Shown here piece after piece: positions 9,433 through 19,164 of a DNA stretch of 64,000 nucleotides; positions within the stretch are counted from its first letter, which is position 1, and every line of letters starts with the position of its first letter. Source of the stretch: an uncultured Burkholderiales bacterium. GTDB taxonomy: Bacteria; Pseudomonadota; Gammaproteobacteria; Burkholderiales; Burkholderiaceae. Made by a program: the position numbers and the translations under genes. The notes under the pieces are model-generated. The model had not been told where the DNA came from. It saw nothing but the letters and a program-made list of their open reading frames with translations, and ran no database searches. The stretch covers positions 1-64,000 of the forward strand of contig CAMLJY010000014.1 in the NCBI GenBank assembly GCA_946480465.1, in the 5' to 3' direction.

Positions 9433-9448
9433 CGGCCCCGAAGGGCCG
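9433..9448 (-). terminator. Candidate terminator hairpin downstream of tRNA-His
   Basis: On the minus strand the sequence folds as CGGCCC-TTCG-GGGCCG, a six-base-pair GC stem closed by a cUUCGg tetraloop, 17 bp after the tRNA end. No U-run follows, so efficiency is uncertain; it may instead be a 3'-end protecting hairpin. Confidence 0.4.
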
Positions 9449-9465
9449 TTGCGTTCACTATTCGA

Positions 9466-9541
9466 TGGGGTGGCTGATGGGACTCGAACCCACGACGACC
9501 AGAATCACAATCTGGGACTCTACCAACTGAGCTACAGCCAC
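9466..9541 (-). tRNA. tRNA-His (anticodon GTG)
   Basis: The minus strand folds as a full cloverleaf: acceptor GTGGCTG/CAGCCAC, D-arm GCTCAGTTGGTAGAGT, anticodon stem-loop CCAGATTGTGATTCTGG with anticodon GTG, and T-arm with GGTTCGAGTCC. The base 73 position is C and an extra G precedes the 5' end (9542), the G-1:C73 identity pair of tRNA-His. CCA is genomically encoded (9466-9468). It lies just downstream of ppiD on the same strand but has its own perfect -10 box. Confidence 0.97.
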
Positions 9542-9556
9542 CGTCGCAAGCCGCGC

Positions 9557-9562
9557 ATTATA
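9557..9562 (-). promoter_or_regulatory. -10 box of the tRNA-His promoter
   Basis: A perfect TATAAT on the minus strand, 15 bp before the tRNA 5' end, in the gap between ppiD and tRNA-His. The matching -35 region is poor (GCAAAT at 17 bp spacing), so strength may depend on upstream elements or on readthrough from ppiD. Confidence 0.5.
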
Positions 9563-9603
9563 GCCCGGCTATCGGACAAATTTGCGCATCGCACGCAGCT
9601 TGT

Positions 9604-11532
9604 TCAGCGGCTCGCCGCCGAGGCGGCTTCGGCCGCCGCCGCCGCGCCGGCGCCCTTCACTTCCACCTTGAACCGGTTCTTCAGCGCGCGGTAGTAGCCC
9701 TGCGACTCGGCCTGCGCCCACACCTGCGTGTACTGGTTCTGCAAAGCCGCTGCCTCCTCGGGCTTCGTGTCGCGGGGCAGCACCTTTTCAACGCGGGCCA
9801 CGATGAAGGTCTCGCCCGGGACCTCCGCTTCGACAACCGTGGGCAGCTTGCCCGCGGGCGCCCGCAGCACCGCATCAAGGGCGGTTCGCGGCAAGCCTTC
9901 GGGATTCGACCGCGACACCACCGCGCCTTGAGGCAGCGTGGTCTCGGGCTGCTGCTTCAGCTGGGCAGCAAGCGCCTGCCCGTCCTTGCGCGCCAAGGCC
10001 ATTGCCTGCTCCGCCTGGACACGCTGGCGCACCAGTTCCTTCACCTCTGCGAGCGGACGGGTGTGCGCGGGCCGATGCTCGGTCACGCGGGCAGAGGCCA
10101 ATTGGTTCGTCGCCACCTCGATGGCATTGGTGTTGCGCTTGTTGGCCAATGCATCGGAGGAGAACACAGCCTCGAGCAGCTTCGCCGAAGAGAGCGGTCC
10201 ACTGGTACCGGGAGCCGGGGTTCTGGCCACCGTGGCGATCTGCTTCTCGAGCTTGAACTTCTCGATCACGGGCTGCAGGCTGTCCGACTGTTCGAAGACG
10301 GTGTCGGTGAACTGCTGCGCGGCTTCCGCCCACCGCTTCTGCGCCGATTGCTTGCGCAACTCGTCCTCGATCGACGCGCGAACCTCTTCGAAAGGTTTCT
10401 TCTCGCCGCCGCGCGCGGCCTCGAGCTTGATGATGTGGAAGCCGAAGTCGGTTTCGATGACGTTGCTGATTTCGCCCGGCTTCATCGCGAAGACGGCGTC
10501 CTCGAAGGGTTTGGTCATCATGCCGCGACCGAAGAAGTCCAGGTCCCCACCTTGCTGCGCGGAGCCCGGGTCGTCGGAGTTCTTGCGTGCCACGTCAGCG
10601 AAGGAGTCGGGGCTCTTGCGCACATCGGCCAGCAACGCCTCGGCGCGGGCCTTGGCCTTCTGCTTGACGTCGGCTCCGGCATCCTTGTCTGCCTTGACCA
10701 GAATGTGGCGGGCGCGCCGTTCCTCGGCATTTGTGAATCGCGCAATGTTCTGCTCGTAGTAGTCCCGCAACTCCTTTTCAGGTGCCGCTTCGCCTTTCTT
10801 CAGAGCATCCAGGCTCAGCACGACGTACTCGATCGTGGCTTCCTCCTGGGCCCGGAAGTCGGCCTGGTGCTGCTTGTAGTAGGCCTCGATGTCCGCGTCA
10901 GTCGGGACGGCCTTCCCCAGGTAGCCCTTGGCGTCGAAGCGGGCGTATCGAATCTCCCGCCGCTGCAGCAGCGCGTCCAGCGCGGTGCCCACGACGGCCG
11001 CCGGCGCGATGGCGCTGGCCGTGATGCCGCGCAGGACCTGTTGGCTGCGCAGGTCCTGACGCAGCCGCTGCTCGAACATCGCAGGCGTCATCCCCTGCGC
11101 TTCCAGCATGGCCTTGTAGGTGGCCACGTCGAAGCTGCCGTCCGGGCGCTTCAGCTGGGCCAGCTCGGGCATGTTCTGGATCTCGCGGGCGACGCGCTCG
11201 GCAGGCACCTCGATGTGGGACCGCAGCGCTTCGGCGAGCATCACGCGCTCGCGCACGAGGTTCTCGAGCGTGCTGGCGCGCGCGGCTTCCGAGTCGAGGA
11301 GCTTGGCGTCGATGTTCGGCATTTGCTGGCGCAGCCGGTCGACCTGCTGGCGGTGGGCGTTGTCCCATTCGGCCTGGCCGATGTCCTGGCCGTCGACCTT
11401 CGCGACGACCTGGGCTCGTCCTTCATTGAAGCTCGAATAGCCCTGGATGCCGAACACGACGAAGGACGGCAGGATCAGGATCAGCAACAGCAGCTGCAGC
11501 AGCTTGGTATGCGTACGGACGAATTCGAACAT
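9604..11532 (-). CDS. ppiD: Peptidylprolyl isomerase PpiD (SurA_N + parvulin), inner-membrane chaperone
   Basis: 642 aa. Starts [13 protein letters not shown] and then one membrane anchor (about 12-32, [16 protein letters not shown]), leaving the rest in the periplasm. A SurA_N-like helical chaperone region (about 40-230) is followed by a parvulin domain with [35 protein letters not shown] and [12 protein letters not shown] (about 270-365), then a second helical/parvulin-like region and an Ala-rich tail. PpiD binds nascent outer-membrane and periplasmic proteins as they leave the SecYEG channel. The hupB - ppiD order resembles that of gammaproteobacteria (lon-hupB-ppiD in E. coli), here with a tRNA-Val between. 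A strong hairpin upstream separates it from tRNA-Val. Confidence 0.93.
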   Translation of the reverse strand: MFEFVRTHTKLLQLLLLILILPSFVVFGIQGYSSFNEGRAQVVAKVDGQDIGQAEWDNAHRQQVDRLRQQMPNIDAKLLDSEAARASTLENLVRERVMLAEALRSHIEVPAERVAREIQNMPELAQLKRPDGSFDVATYKAMLEAQGMTPAMFEQRLRQDLRSQQVLRGITASAIAPAAVVGTALDALLQRREIRYARFDAKGYLGKAVPTDADIEAYYKQHQADFRAQEEATIEYVVLSLDALKKGEAAPEKELRDYYEQNIARFTNAEERRARHILVKADKDAGADVKQKAKARAEALLADVRKSPDSFADVARKNSDDPGSAQQGGDLDFFGRGMMTKPFEDAVFAMKPGEISNVIETDFGFHIIKLEAARGGEKKPFEEVRASIEDELRKQSAQKRWAEAAQQFTDTVFEQSDSLQPVIEKFKLEKQIATVARTPAPGTSGPLSSAKLLEAVFSSDALANKRNTNAIEVATNQLASARVTEHRPAHTRPLAEVKELVRQRVQAEQAMALARKDGQALAAQLKQQPETTLPQGAVVSRSNPEGLPRTALDAVLRAPAGKLPTVVEAEVPGETFIVARVEKVLPRDTKPEEAAALQNQYTQVWAQAESQGYYRALKNRFKVEVKGAGAAAAAEAASAASR

Positions 11533-11584
11533 GGCAGCCTCGACGACAACGGACTTCGCGCAGCGGCGGTCCGCCGGACGCGAA

Positions 11585-11608
11585 AAAGGCGAACCGCGGT
11601 TCGCCTTT
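11585..11608. terminator. Rho-independent terminator after the hupB/tRNA-Val unit
   Basis: A perfect 24-bp palindrome (arms AAAGGCGAACCG and its complement) is followed by TTTTT on the minus strand and TTTCTTCT on the plus strand. It ends minus-strand transcripts from hupB and tRNA-Val (11654-11729) before ppiD, whose start lies 53 bp further on. Confidence 0.8.
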
Positions 11609-11653
11609 CTTCTGAGCCCGCGCGGCACGCGGGAAAGCGGAGGATTCTAGCGG

Positions 11654-11729
11654 TGGTGGGTGCTGACGGGTTCGAACCGCCGACCTACGCCTTGTAAGGG
11701 CGCCGCTCTACCAGCTGAGCTAAGCACCC
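11654..11729 (-). tRNA. tRNA-Val (anticodon TAC)
   Basis: Full cloverleaf on the minus strand: acceptor GGGTGCT/AGCACCC, D-arm TAGCTCAGCTGGTAGAGC, anticodon stem CGCCC/GGGCG around loop CTTACAA (anticodon TAC), T-arm GGTTCGAACCC, A73 and encoded CCA (11654-11656). It lies 26 bp after the hupB stop on the same strand, so it is probably processed from the hupB transcript. Confidence 0.97.
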
Positions 11730-11755
11730 ACACGACTTCGAATCGGATGCGCGCG

Positions 11756-12028
11756 TCAGTTGACGGCGTCTTTCAGCGCCTTGCCGGCGCGGAACTTCGG
11801 GACCTTCGCGGCCTTGATCTTGATGGCCGCGCCAGTGCGTGGATTGCGACCACTGCGTGCCGCACGCTTGCTGACCGCAAAGGTTCCGAAGCCGACGATC
11901 GAGACGCTGCCGTTCTTCTTCAGCGTGGTCTTCACGCCGCCGATCAGCGCCTCCAGGGCCCGCGTCGCAGCGGCCTTGGAAATGTCCGCCTGGTTGGCGA
12001 TGTGCTCGATCAACTCGGACTTGTTCAC
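11756..12028 (-). CDS. hupB: DNA-binding protein HU (HU-beta type)
   Basis: 90 aa, the standard HU length, starting at a GTG (12028) with [20 protein letters not shown]. The DNA-binding arm is [20 protein letters not shown] and the C-terminus [14 protein letters not shown] is a small basic nucleoid protein that bends DNA as a dimer. The GTG is preceded by GAGAGGGGG, a strong ribosome binding site, and no ATG is available in a suitable place. A near-consensus sigma-70 promoter lies about 120 bp upstream, giving a long leader. Followed by tRNA-Val. Confidence 0.97.
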   Translation of the reverse strand: MNKSELIEHIANQADISKAAATRALEALIGGVKTTLKKNGSVSIVGFGTFAVSKRAARSGRNPRTGAAIKIKAAKVPKFRAGKALKDAVN

Positions 12029-12149
12029 GAAGGTACCCCCTCTCAAAGGTGTCTCGCCGGATCTGGTTTGCGGCCGCGGCAGGCCGCTGGACCGTTGTCT
12101 CGGGATGCTGCGCCGCTCTCCGTGGCGCGCGATGCCTCGCGTCTTTTCG

Positions 12150-12178
12150 ATTACAGCGGCGCCCTCAGGCAGTGTCAA
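12150..12178 (-). promoter_or_regulatory. Sigma-70 promoter for hupB
   Basis: On the minus strand TTGACA (12178-12173), a 17 bp spacer, and TGTAAT (12155-12150). This is one mismatch from the full consensus at optimal spacing, the best promoter seen in the window. The implied 5' leader before the GTG at 12028 is about 115 nt and has no obvious gene in it. Confidence 0.8.
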
Positions 12179-12317
12179 GCACGGGAGGCGGGATTCTATG
12201 CGCATTCCCCGAGGGGCCGGCCGGCCCTGCGGCCGCTGGACGGCGAGGCCTCGGGCGCCCTCGTGAAGGGCACGGATCGGCTACCGCCGCATGCGCCATT
12301 CACACGCGGTTGCGCGA

Positions 12318-12884
12318 TCAGCGTGCGCGGGCGCGGATCTCCGGCAGCGCCTTGCGCAGGTAGTACACCATCGACCAGATGGTCAGGACGGTGGCGACGA
12401 GGATCAGCACCGTGCCCCACAGGCGCGTGTCGATGGCGCCGAACAAGCGGCCGTCGAACAGCAGGAAGGGGATCGCGACCATCTGCGTCGAGGTCTTCAG
12501 CTTGCCCAGCATGTGCACCGCGACGCTTCGGGATGCCCCGATCTGCGCCATCCATTCGCGCAGCGCCGAGATCGCAATCTCGCGCCCGATGATCACCAGC
12601 GCCACCAGCGCATTCACGCGGTCGAGCTGAACCAGGATCAGCAGCGCGGCGCAGACGAGGAATTTGTCGGCCACCGGGTCGAGGAAGGCGCCGAAGGCGG
12701 ATGTCTGGTTCAGGCGCCGCGCCAACCAGCCATCGGCCCAATCGGTCAGCGCGACGACGATGAACATCACGGTCGCGATCAGGTTGCACATGGCCGCTGA
12801 GAGCGGCAGGTAGAACACGCCGACGATGAGCGGGATGGCGACGATGCGTGCCCAGGTGAGCAATGTCGGCAGCGTGAGAAACAT
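12318..12884 (-). CDS. pgsA: CDP-diacylglycerol--glycerol-3-phosphate 3-phosphatidyltransferase
   Basis: Commits CDP-diacylglycerol to phosphatidylglycerol synthesis in the inner membrane. 188 aa (E. coli PgsA is about 182). The CDP-alcohol phosphotransferase signature is complete: D51-G52-x2-A55-R56-x8-G65-x3-D69-x3-D73 (DGWLARR, GAFLDPVADK). Several hydrophobic helices are evident (about 8-30, 33-48, 75-95, 135-175). The start MFLTLPTLLTWARI matches the family; an in-frame ATG at 12959 would add 25 polar residues and overlap the upstream gene by 8 bp, so it cannot be excluded. Confidence 0.93.
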   Translation of the reverse strand: MFLTLPTLLTWARIVAIPLIVGVFYLPLSAAMCNLIATVMFIVVALTDWADGWLARRLNQTSAFGAFLDPVADKFLVCAALLILVQLDRVNALVALVIIGREIAISALREWMAQIGASRSVAVHMLGKLKTSTQMVAIPFLLFDGRLFGAIDTRLWGTVLILVATVLTIWSMVYYLRKALPEIRARAR

Positions 12885-12951
12885 GGCGGCATTGTGCCGG
12901 ACGGGCTTCACGGCCGCGGCACTCAGTGGCCGGCCTGGCTCGATCGGTGCG

Positions 12952-13521
12952 TCAGCCATCGAGGCTGCGCGGCTTGAAGCGGCGATCGTCGTTGAACAGG
13001 AACACCTCGGTGAACTTCCAGGGCCGCGGCAGGTGCCTCACGTCGCCGAAGGGTGCGGCGCGATGCACGGCGTCGATCGCGAGCTGCACCGTGTCCTTCG
13101 CCTGCCTCGGTGGCCGCAACACGATCACGCGCCGTACGCTGCCGTCGCCATTCAGTTCGATTTCGAGCACTGGGATCGCGAGCAGCGGCTCGATAACCTC
13201 GCCGGTGTGCGATCCGCCGGGAGAAGCAGCGACGATGCGGTGCGCCGCCAGCAGGCGGTAGTCGTCCCAGTCGCGCGCCCGGCGTACGGGGGCAGGCCGA
13301 GCCGAAGGCGCTGGAACAGGCGTTGCACGGGCCGTCGGCGCGGGCGCTGGTGCCGGGGCACGCTGCGACGGCGGTGCGGGAGGCGGCGAACTGCCGCAGC
13401 CCGCGGCCAGCAGCAGCGCTGACAAGCGCGCGATCCAGGACGCCGGCGCGCGCGGTGCCGAGACGAGTGCGCCCGCAGCGTCGTGACGCGCCGGCTCAGT
13501 GGGTGGTTCAGTGCAACGCAC
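12952..13521 (-). CDS. Putative lipoprotein with TonB C-terminal-like domain
   Basis: Not a named family I recognise with certainty. A hydrophobic stretch ends in LLLAAGC, a lipobox, followed by a long Pro/Ala linker. The C-terminal domain of about 90 residues ([55 protein letters not shown]) has the beta-alpha-beta pattern of TonB/TolA C-terminal domains. No ATG lies between the uvrC stop and the lipobox. The listed GTG at 13521 overlaps the uvrC end by 14 bp and leaves about 40 residues before the lipobox Cys, longer than usual; a TTG 10 codons before the Cys is the alternative. It sits between uvrC and pgsA. Role unknown; perhaps periplasmic protein-protein contact. Confidence 0.6.
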   Translation of the reverse strand: MRCTEPPTEPARHDAAGALVSAPRAPASWIARLSALLLAAGCGSSPPPAPPSQRAPAPAPAPTARATPVPAPSARPAPVRRARDWDDYRLLAAHRIVAASPGGSHTGEVIEPLLAIPVLEIELNGDGSVRRVIVLRPPRQAKDTVQLAIDAVHRAAPFGDVRHLPRPWKFTEVFLFNDDRRFKPRSLDG

Positions 13522-15475
13522 GATAGATCGCCTCCGCCAGGTCATGCGAGATGCCGTCGACACCCGCCAGTTCGTCAACGCTTGCCGCCGTCACGCCGCG
13601 CACACCGCCGAAGCGCTGCAGCAGCCGGGCTCGCTTCTTCGGCCCGACGCCCGGAATCTCTTCGAGCCGGCTGCCGCCGGTGCGCACGCTGGCGCGCCGC
13701 GCCCGCATCCCGGTGATGGCGAAGCGGTGGGCCTCGTCGCGAATCTGCGCCACAAGCATCAGTGCCGCCGAGTCGTGCCCAAGGTAGACCTTCTCGCGGC
13801 CATCGGCGAAGACCAGTTCCTCCAGGCCCACCTTGCGTCCTTCGCCCTTCTCGACGCCCACGATCAGCGACAGGTCCAGCCCCAGTTCGGTGAAGACCTG
13901 GCGCGCCATCGCCACTTGCCCGCGCCCGCCGTCCACCAGCACCAGGTCGGGCAGGCGCTGCCCGCGCACGGAAGTGCTGCCGCTGGCGTCCGGGGCGTTC
14001 AGCGCCTCGGCCAGCTTCGCGTAGCGCCGCGTCAGCACCTGCCGCATCGCGGCGTAGTCGTCGCCGCCGGTGATGCCTTCGATGTTGAAGCGCCTGTATT
14101 CGTTGTTGCGCATGCCATGGTTCTGGTAGACCACGCACGACGCCTGCGTCGATTCCCCTGCGGTGTGACTGATGTCGAAGCACTCGATCCGGAAGGCGTC
14201 CAGGTCCTGCACCGCCAGATCCAGTGCATCCACCAGGGCCCGCGTGCGCTCACGCTGCGAACCCTCTTCAGCCAGCAGCCGCGCCAGGGCGATCTGTGCC
14301 CCCTTCTCGGCCATCTCCAGCCACACGCGGCGCTGCTCGCGCGGCTGGTGCTGCGCGGCGATGCGCACGCCGGTCTGCTCTGACAGGGCCTCCAGCAGCG
14401 ATGCATCGATCGCGTGGCTGAGCACCAGCGCCGGCGGCGGGGCGACCCCGAGGTAATGCTGCGCAATGAAGGCTTCTAGGACCTGCTGCTCGACCGATGG
14501 CCCGCCGGCGCGCTCTTCCGCCTCGTCGGCCGACAAGGCCGCAGCCTCCTCGACGTGCGTCGGGAAGTAGGCGCGATCGCCGAGGTGCCGGCTGCCACGC
14601 ACCATCGCCAGGTTGACGCAGGCCCGCCCACCGTGCACGCGCACGGCGAGGACATCGACGTCGCGATCGCGCGCCGACAGGCTGCTGTGCTCCACCGACT
14701 GCTGGTGCAGCACCCGCGACAGCGCCGTGATCTGGTTGCGCACCTCGGCCGCCCGTTCGAACTCCAGCGCATCGGAAAAGGCCATCATCTGGCCCTGCAG
14801 GCTTTCGATCACCTGCTCCGCGTCGCCGCGCAGGAAGCGCTCGGCGTGCGCCACGTCCTGTGCATAGTCGGCGGGTGAAATCAGCCCCACGCAAGGGCCC
14901 GAGCAGCGCCGGATCTGGTACAGCAGGCACGGCCGCGAGCGGTTGGCGAACACGGTGTCTTCGCAGGTGCGCAGGCGGAAGGCCTTCTGCAGCAACAGGA
15001 TGGATTCCTTGACCGCCCAGGCGCCAGGATAAGGTCCAAAGTACGTGTGCTTGCGGTCGACCGCGCCGCGGTAGTACGCCACGCGCGGGAACGGGTGGTT
15101 CACCAGCTTGAGGTACGGGTAGCTCTTGTCGTCCCGGAACAGGATGTTGAACTTCGGGTTCAACGTCTTGATCAGGTTGTTCTCGAGCAGCAGCGCCTCG
15201 GCCTCGGTGCGCACCACGGTGGTTTCGAGCCGTGCGATGCGACCGATCATGTGGCCGATGCGCGTGCCGCCGTGGTCCTTGTGGAAGTAGCTCGAGACGC
15301 GCTTCTTCAGGTTGCGGGCCTTGCCGACGTACAGCACCTGCCCCGCGGCATCGAAGTAGCGGTAGACGCCGGGCAGGCTCGGCAGCGCGGCCACCTCGGC
15401 GAGCAACTGCTCGCGCGCCTCCGTGGCCGGCCCGCTGGCCATGCCCTCGCTGCACTGTTCCACGGCGTCCTTCAT
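13508..15475 (-). CDS. uvrC: Excinuclease ABC subunit C
   Basis: 655 aa nuclease of UvrABC nucleotide excision repair that makes the 3' and 5' incisions. GIY-YIG domain at the N-terminus ([20 protein letters not shown], about 30-110), [20 protein letters not shown] with the conserved Cys region, a UVR motif binding UvrB ([20 protein letters not shown], about 235-265), the RNase H-like catalytic domain ([31 protein letters not shown]) and tandem HhH at the C-terminus ([20 protein letters not shown]). The start at 15475 is 59 bp from the divergent earP ATG. Some Betaproteobacteria carry uvrC next to pgsA as here. Confidence 0.96.
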   Translation of the reverse strand: MKDAVEQCSEGMASGPATEAREQLLAEVAALPSLPGVYRYFDAAGQVLYVGKARNLKKRVSSYFHKDHGGTRIGHMIGRIARLETTVVRTEAEALLLENNLIKTLNPKFNILFRDDKSYPYLKLVNHPFPRVAYYRGAVDRKHTYFGPYPGAWAVKESILLLQKAFRLRTCEDTVFANRSRPCLLYQIRRCSGPCVGLISPADYAQDVAHAERFLRGDAEQVIESLQGQMMAFSDALEFERAAEVRNQITALSRVLHQQSVEHSSLSARDRDVDVLAVRVHGGRACVNLAMVRGSRHLGDRAYFPTHVEEAAALSADEAEERAGGPSVEQQVLEAFIAQHYLGVAPPPALVLSHAIDASLLEALSEQTGVRIAAQHQPREQRRVWLEMAEKGAQIALARLLAEEGSQRERTRALVDALDLAVQDLDAFRIECFDISHTAGESTQASCVVYQNHGMRNNEYRRFNIEGITGGDDYAAMRQVLTRRYAKLAEALNAPDASGSTSVRGQRLPDLVLVDGGRGQVAMARQVFTELGLDLSLIVGVEKGEGRKVGLEELVFADGREKVYLGHDSAALMLVAQIRDEAHRFAITGMRARRASVRTGGSRLEEIPGVGPKKRARLLQRFGGVRGVTAASVDELAGVDGISHDLAEAIYRALH

Positions 15476-15534
15476 TGCGCCGCCATTCTGCCGCGCCGGG
15501 TACCGCGCCGCCCGCAGCTTCGGATAATCCGGCG

Positions 15535-16557
15535 ATGTTGTGGGACCTGTTTTGCCGCGTGATCGACAACTTCGGCGACGTCGGCGTCTGTTGGCGGCTG
15601 GCGCGCTCGTTGGCGGACGCCGGCGAGCAGGTGCGGCTGTGGATTGACGACGAGCGCGCCCTGCGCTGGATGGCGCCGCAGGGCGCACCGGGTGTCCGAT
15701 GCCGTCCTTTCGCCGACGATCCGGCCTGCCGTCCCGGCGACGTGGTCATCGAAGCCTTCGGCTGCGATCCACCGCCCGCCTTCGTCGCGCGGATGGCCGG
15801 GCGACGGCCGCGTCCGGTCTGGATCAACCTGGAGTACCTCAGCGCCGAGGCCTATGTCGAACGGTCGCACGGGCTGCGGTCACCCCAGTTCGCCGGGCCG
15901 GGGGCGGGGCTCGACAAATGGTTCTTCTATCCGGGCTTCACCGCGAACACGGGTGGCTTGCTGCGTGCCGCAGCGGTGCAGGACCGCCGGGCCTGGCTGC
16001 AATCGCAGGGCTGGGCGCCGCGTGACGGTGAACGCGTGGCGCTGCTGTTCTGCTACGACAACCCAGCCTTGCCGCGCCTGCTGCAGGACCTGTCCCAGAC
16101 CCCCACGCTGCTGCTGGCCGCACCAGGGCCGGCCCAGGCGGCGTTGACGCATGCCCACGCCGATGCACTGCGCACCGTCGCCCTGCCCTACCTGCCTCAG
16201 CCGGTCTTCGACGAACTCATCGCCTGTGCGGACCTGAACATCGTGCGTGGGGAGGATTCGTTCGCGCAGGCCTGCCAGTCGGGCCGTCCGGTCGTCTGGC
16301 AGCTCTATCCGCAGGCCGATGGGGCACATGGCCCGAAGCTCGAGGCCTTCCTGGACTGCTTCGTCGACGTGGCCCATCCCGAGGAGCCGGAGCTGCTGCG
16401 CGCGTTGTGGCGCGGCTGGAACGGCCTGGGGGCCTGGCCTGACCGCTGGCCGAACACGGCCGGCTGGCTGGCAGCGACGCAACGCTGGCGTGATGCCCTC
16501 GACGAACAAGAGGATCTGATGTGCAGGCTCAGGCGCTTCGTCGATGCCAGGCGCTAG
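15535..16557 (+). CDS. earP: EF-P arginine rhamnosyltransferase EarP
   Basis: 340 aa inverting glycosyltransferase (GT104 family) that transfers rhamnose from dTDP-beta-L-rhamnose to Arg32 of elongation factor P. The N-terminus [20 protein letters not shown] contains the conserved Asp residues (D11, D15) of the active site, and the nucleotide-sugar site [20 protein letters not shown] is near residue 240. It is immediately followed (55 bp) by efp, whose product carries Arg32, so substrate and enzyme are paired. It is divergent from uvrC. The ATG at 15535 opens the family's usual [12 protein letters not shown] start. Confidence 0.95.
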   Translation: MLWDLFCRVIDNFGDVGVCWRLARSLADAGEQVRLWIDDERALRWMAPQGAPGVRCRPFADDPACRPGDVVIEAFGCDPPPAFVARMAGRRPRPVWINLEYLSAEAYVERSHGLRSPQFAGPGAGLDKWFFYPGFTANTGGLLRAAAVQDRRAWLQSQGWAPRDGERVALLFCYDNPALPRLLQDLSQTPTLLLAAPGPAQAALTHAHADALRTVALPYLPQPVFDELIACADLNIVRGEDSFAQACQSGRPVVWQLYPQADGAHGPKLEAFLDCFVDVAHPEEPELLRALWRGWNGLGAWPDRWPNTAGWLAATQRWRDALDEQEDLMCRLRRFVDARR

Positions 16558-16612
16558 AATTGCAGGCTTTGCTTTTGCAAACCATACAGTACATACCCAT
16601 AGGGGCTCACCC

Positions 16613-17167
16613 ATGAAGATCGCTCAAGAAATCCGCGCCGGCAACGTCATCATGCAGGGCAAGGACCCCTGGGTCGTGCTCAAGACTGAATATTCCCGCG
16701 GTGGCCGCAATGCAGCCACCGTGCGCATGAAGCTCAAGAGCCTGCTGAACAACCAGGGCACCGAAGTCGTCTTCAAGGCCGACGACAAGATGGACCAGAT
16801 CGTGCTGGACAAGAAGGAGTGCACCTACTCCTACTTCGCCGATCCGATGTACGTCTTCATGGACACCGAATACAACCAGTTCGAGGTCGAAGCCGAGAAC
16901 ATGGGCGATGCCATCAGCTACCTGGAAGACGGCATGCAGGTCGAAGTCGTCTTCTACGACGGCAAGGCCATCTCGGTTGAACTGCCGACCTCGCTGGTGC
17001 GCGAAGTGACCTGGACCGAGCCGGCCGTCAAGGGCGACACCTCGGGCAAGGTGCTGAAGCCCGCGAAGATCGCGACCGGCTTCGAGATCCAGGTGCCGAT
17101 CTTCGTTGCGCAAGGCGACAAGATCGAAATCGACACCCGCACGCACGAGTACCGCAAGCGCGTCTGA
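16613..17167 (+). CDS. efp: Translation elongation factor P (Arg32 type)
   Basis: 184 aa. Relieves ribosome stalling at polyproline. KOW-like N-terminal domain with loop [15 protein letters not shown], in which the modified residue is Arg32 (not the Lys of the EpmA or YmfI systems), matching the EarP encoded just upstream. Two OB domains follow (about 66-125 and 130-184), ending in [13 protein letters not shown] strong hairpin terminator lies about 75 bp after the stop. Confidence 0.97.
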   Translation: MKIAQEIRAGNVIMQGKDPWVVLKTEYSRGGRNAATVRMKLKSLLNNQGTEVVFKADDKMDQIVLDKKECTYSYFADPMYVFMDTEYNQFEVEAENMGDAISYLEDGMQVEVVFYDGKAISVELPTSLVREVTWTEPAVKGDTSGKVLKPAKIATGFEIQVPIFVAQGDKIEIDTRTHEYRKRV

Positions 17168-17239
17168 ACGGATGCGCGGCACGGGGCGGCAACCGCCCCG
17201 TCGCAATGCCGGAGGGCGCTTTGTGGCTCCGGCACATTC

Positions 17240-17268
17240 AGGGGCACCATGGTGCCCCTTTGCTTTTC
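17240..17268 (+). terminator. Rho-independent terminator of earP-efp
   Basis: A perfect 20-bp palindrome (arms AGGGGCACCA and complement) is directly followed by TTGCTTTT. It stands between efp and mnmC, ending 13 bp before the mnmC ATG. Confidence 0.8.
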
Positions 17269-17280
17269 ACAGGCTCCGTG

Positions 17281-19164
17281 ATGAGTTTCGGACCCGTCGC
17301 TGCCGGCACGCTGGCCTTCGATGAGGACGGCACGCCATGCTCCCCGGACTACAGGGACGTCTATCACGCGCGGGCCGGGGCGTGGGCGCAGGCTGAGCAC
17401 GTGTTCCTGCGCGGCAACGGACTGCCGCAGCGATGGGCAGGACGCCGGCGTTTCACGGTGCTGGAGACCGGCTTCGGCCTCGGCAACAACTTCCTCGCCA
17501 CCTGGCAGGCCTGGCGCGCAGCATCGCAACGCCCTGAACGGCTGGACTTCGTCTCGATCGAGAAGCACCCGCTGCGCCGCGCGGATCTGGAACGGGCCCA
17601 CCGCGGCCGCCATGCGCCGGACGTGCAGCCGCTGGCCGAGGCACTCGTGCGCGCCTGGCCGGCGCTGACCCCCGACATCCACATCCTGCCGTTCGACGGC
17701 GGTCGGGTTCGTCTGCTGCTGGTCTTCGCGGACATCGCCGCGGCGCTTCCGGAACTGGTACTGCAGGCCGATGCGTTCTTCCTCGATGGCTTTGCACCGG
17801 CGTGCAATCCGCAGATGTGGGATGCCCGCGTGCTGGCCCGGCTCTCGCGCCTCGCTGCGCCGGACGCCACGGTGGCCACATGGAGCGTTGCCCGAGAGGT
17901 GCGCGACGGCCTGAGCGCGGCCGGCTTCACCGTCGAGCGAGCCCCCGGCTTCGCCGGCAAGCGCGACATGACCGTCGGGCGCTTCACGCCGCGCTTCGCC
18001 CCTCCGCCCGCCCCGGGGCGCCGCGCCGGCACCGCCCGGCACGTCGCCGTCGTCGGCGCAGGCTTGGCAGGTGCCGGCGTCGCGCGGGCGTTGGCGGCCG
18101 AAGGCGCGACGGTGGAGGTGTTCGAAAGCGATGCCGCACCGGCCCGCCAGGCCTCCGGCAACCCGGCCGGTCTCTTCCACGGCATCGTCCACGGCGGAGA
18201 TGGTCCGCACGCCCGCTGGCTGCGCGCCGGTGCCCTGCGCATGCAGCAGTTGCTGGCGCCATTGCTCGTAGACGGGTGCGTCGACGGCGCTTTCGGCCTG
18301 CTGCGCGCCGAGCGCGAGATGCCGCATTCCGCCATGCAGGCGCTGCTGGCGGCGCAAGGCCTGCCGACTGAGTGGGTGCAGGCGGTCGACACGCCGCGTG
18401 GGCCCGCCTGGCTGTACCCCGGTGGCGGCTGGTGTTCCCCAGTCCAGCTCGTGTCAGCCTGGCTCGACGCGCCCTCCATCACGCTGCGCTGCGCTGCGCG
18501 CGTCGAGCGTGTGAGTGGCGATCCGCAGGGCTGGAGGCTGCATGACGCCGATGGCCGTGTGCTGGCGCAAGCCGATGCAGTGGTGCTGGCCAATGCTGCC
18601 GATGCGCCGCGCTTGGTGGGTGGCGAGACGCTGGTGCCACTGCGTCGCCAGCGGGGGCAGATCAGCTTGCTGGCAGCGGATGGGCCGCTTCTGCCGATGC
18701 CGCTGGCCGACGCCGGCTATGCGCTGCGGCTGCCCGACCGCGGCCTGCTCTTCGGCGCCACCTCTCAGCCGGACGATGAAGACCCGGCGTGCCGCGACGA
18801 GGATCACGAACACAACCTCTCGGTGCTGGAGCGGCTGACCGGCTGGCGGCCTCCGGCCGGAACGCGTCTGCAAGGCCGCGTCGGCTGGCGCCTGCAGACG
18901 CCCGACCGCATGCCCTTGCTGGGCCCGCTCCCGGCGGCCGCGGCAACCGGGCGACCTGCGCTGCAGCCGCGAGACATCGAGCGCCGTGCCGGGCTGCATG
19001 CCGCCTTTGCCTACGGCTCGCGCGGACTCACGCAAGCCGCTCTGGCCGGCGAGGTGCTGGCCGCCTGGATCACGGGCGCACCGATGCCGGTACCGGCGCG
19101 CCTGCTCGATGCGGTGGACTGCGCGCGCTTCGCCGCGAGGCTCAATCGAAAGTCAGGGTCTTGA
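17281..19164 (+). CDS. mnmC: Bifunctional tRNA 5-methylaminomethyl-2-thiouridine biosynthesis protein MnmC
   Basis: 627 aa fusion catalysing the last two steps of mnm5s2U34 formation in tRNA. The N-terminal SAM-dependent methyltransferase domain (about 1-240; [39 protein letters not shown]) is joined to a C-terminal FAD-dependent oxidoreductase (about 255-627) with the dinucleotide motif [20 protein letters not shown] and [18 protein letters not shown] near the end. Its 3' end overlaps the convergent rpiA by 23 bp. Confidence 0.95.
   Translation: MSFGPVAAGTLAFDEDGTPCSPDYRDVYHARAGAWAQAEHVFLRGNGLPQRWAGRRRFTVLETGFGLGNNFLATWQAWRAASQRPERLDFVSIEKHPLRRADLERAHRGRHAPDVQPLAEALVRAWPALTPDIHILPFDGGRVRLLLVFADIAAALPELVLQADAFFLDGFAPACNPQMWDARVLARLSRLAAPDATVATWSVAREVRDGLSAAGFTVERAPGFAGKRDMTVGRFTPRFAPPPAPGRRAGTARHVAVVGAGLAGAGVARALAAEGATVEVFESDAAPARQASGNPAGLFHGIVHGGDGPHARWLRAGALRMQQLLAPLLVDGCVDGAFGLLRAEREMPHSAMQALLAAQGLPTEWVQAVDTPRGPAWLYPGGGWCSPVQLVSAWLDAPSITLRCAARVERVSGDPQGWRLHDADGRVLAQADAVVLANAADAPRLVGGETLVPLRRQRGQISLLAADGPLLPMPLADAGYALRLPDRGLLFGATSQPDDEDPACRDEDHEHNLSVLERLTGWRPPAGTRLQGRVGWRLQTPDRMPLLGPLPAAAATGRPALQPRDIERRAGLHAAFAYGSRGLTQAALAGEVLAAWITGAPMPVPARLLDAVDCARFAARLNRKSGS

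Noticed and set aside
9928..11697. 589-codon plus-strand frame antisense to ppiD
   Set aside because: Mirror of ppiD codon usage; reads into tRNA-Val and has no family similarity.
16560..16600. Possible promoter TTGCAG...TACAGT before efp
   Set aside because: Spacing to a -10-like hexamer is 19 bp with only partial matches; not enough to annotate.
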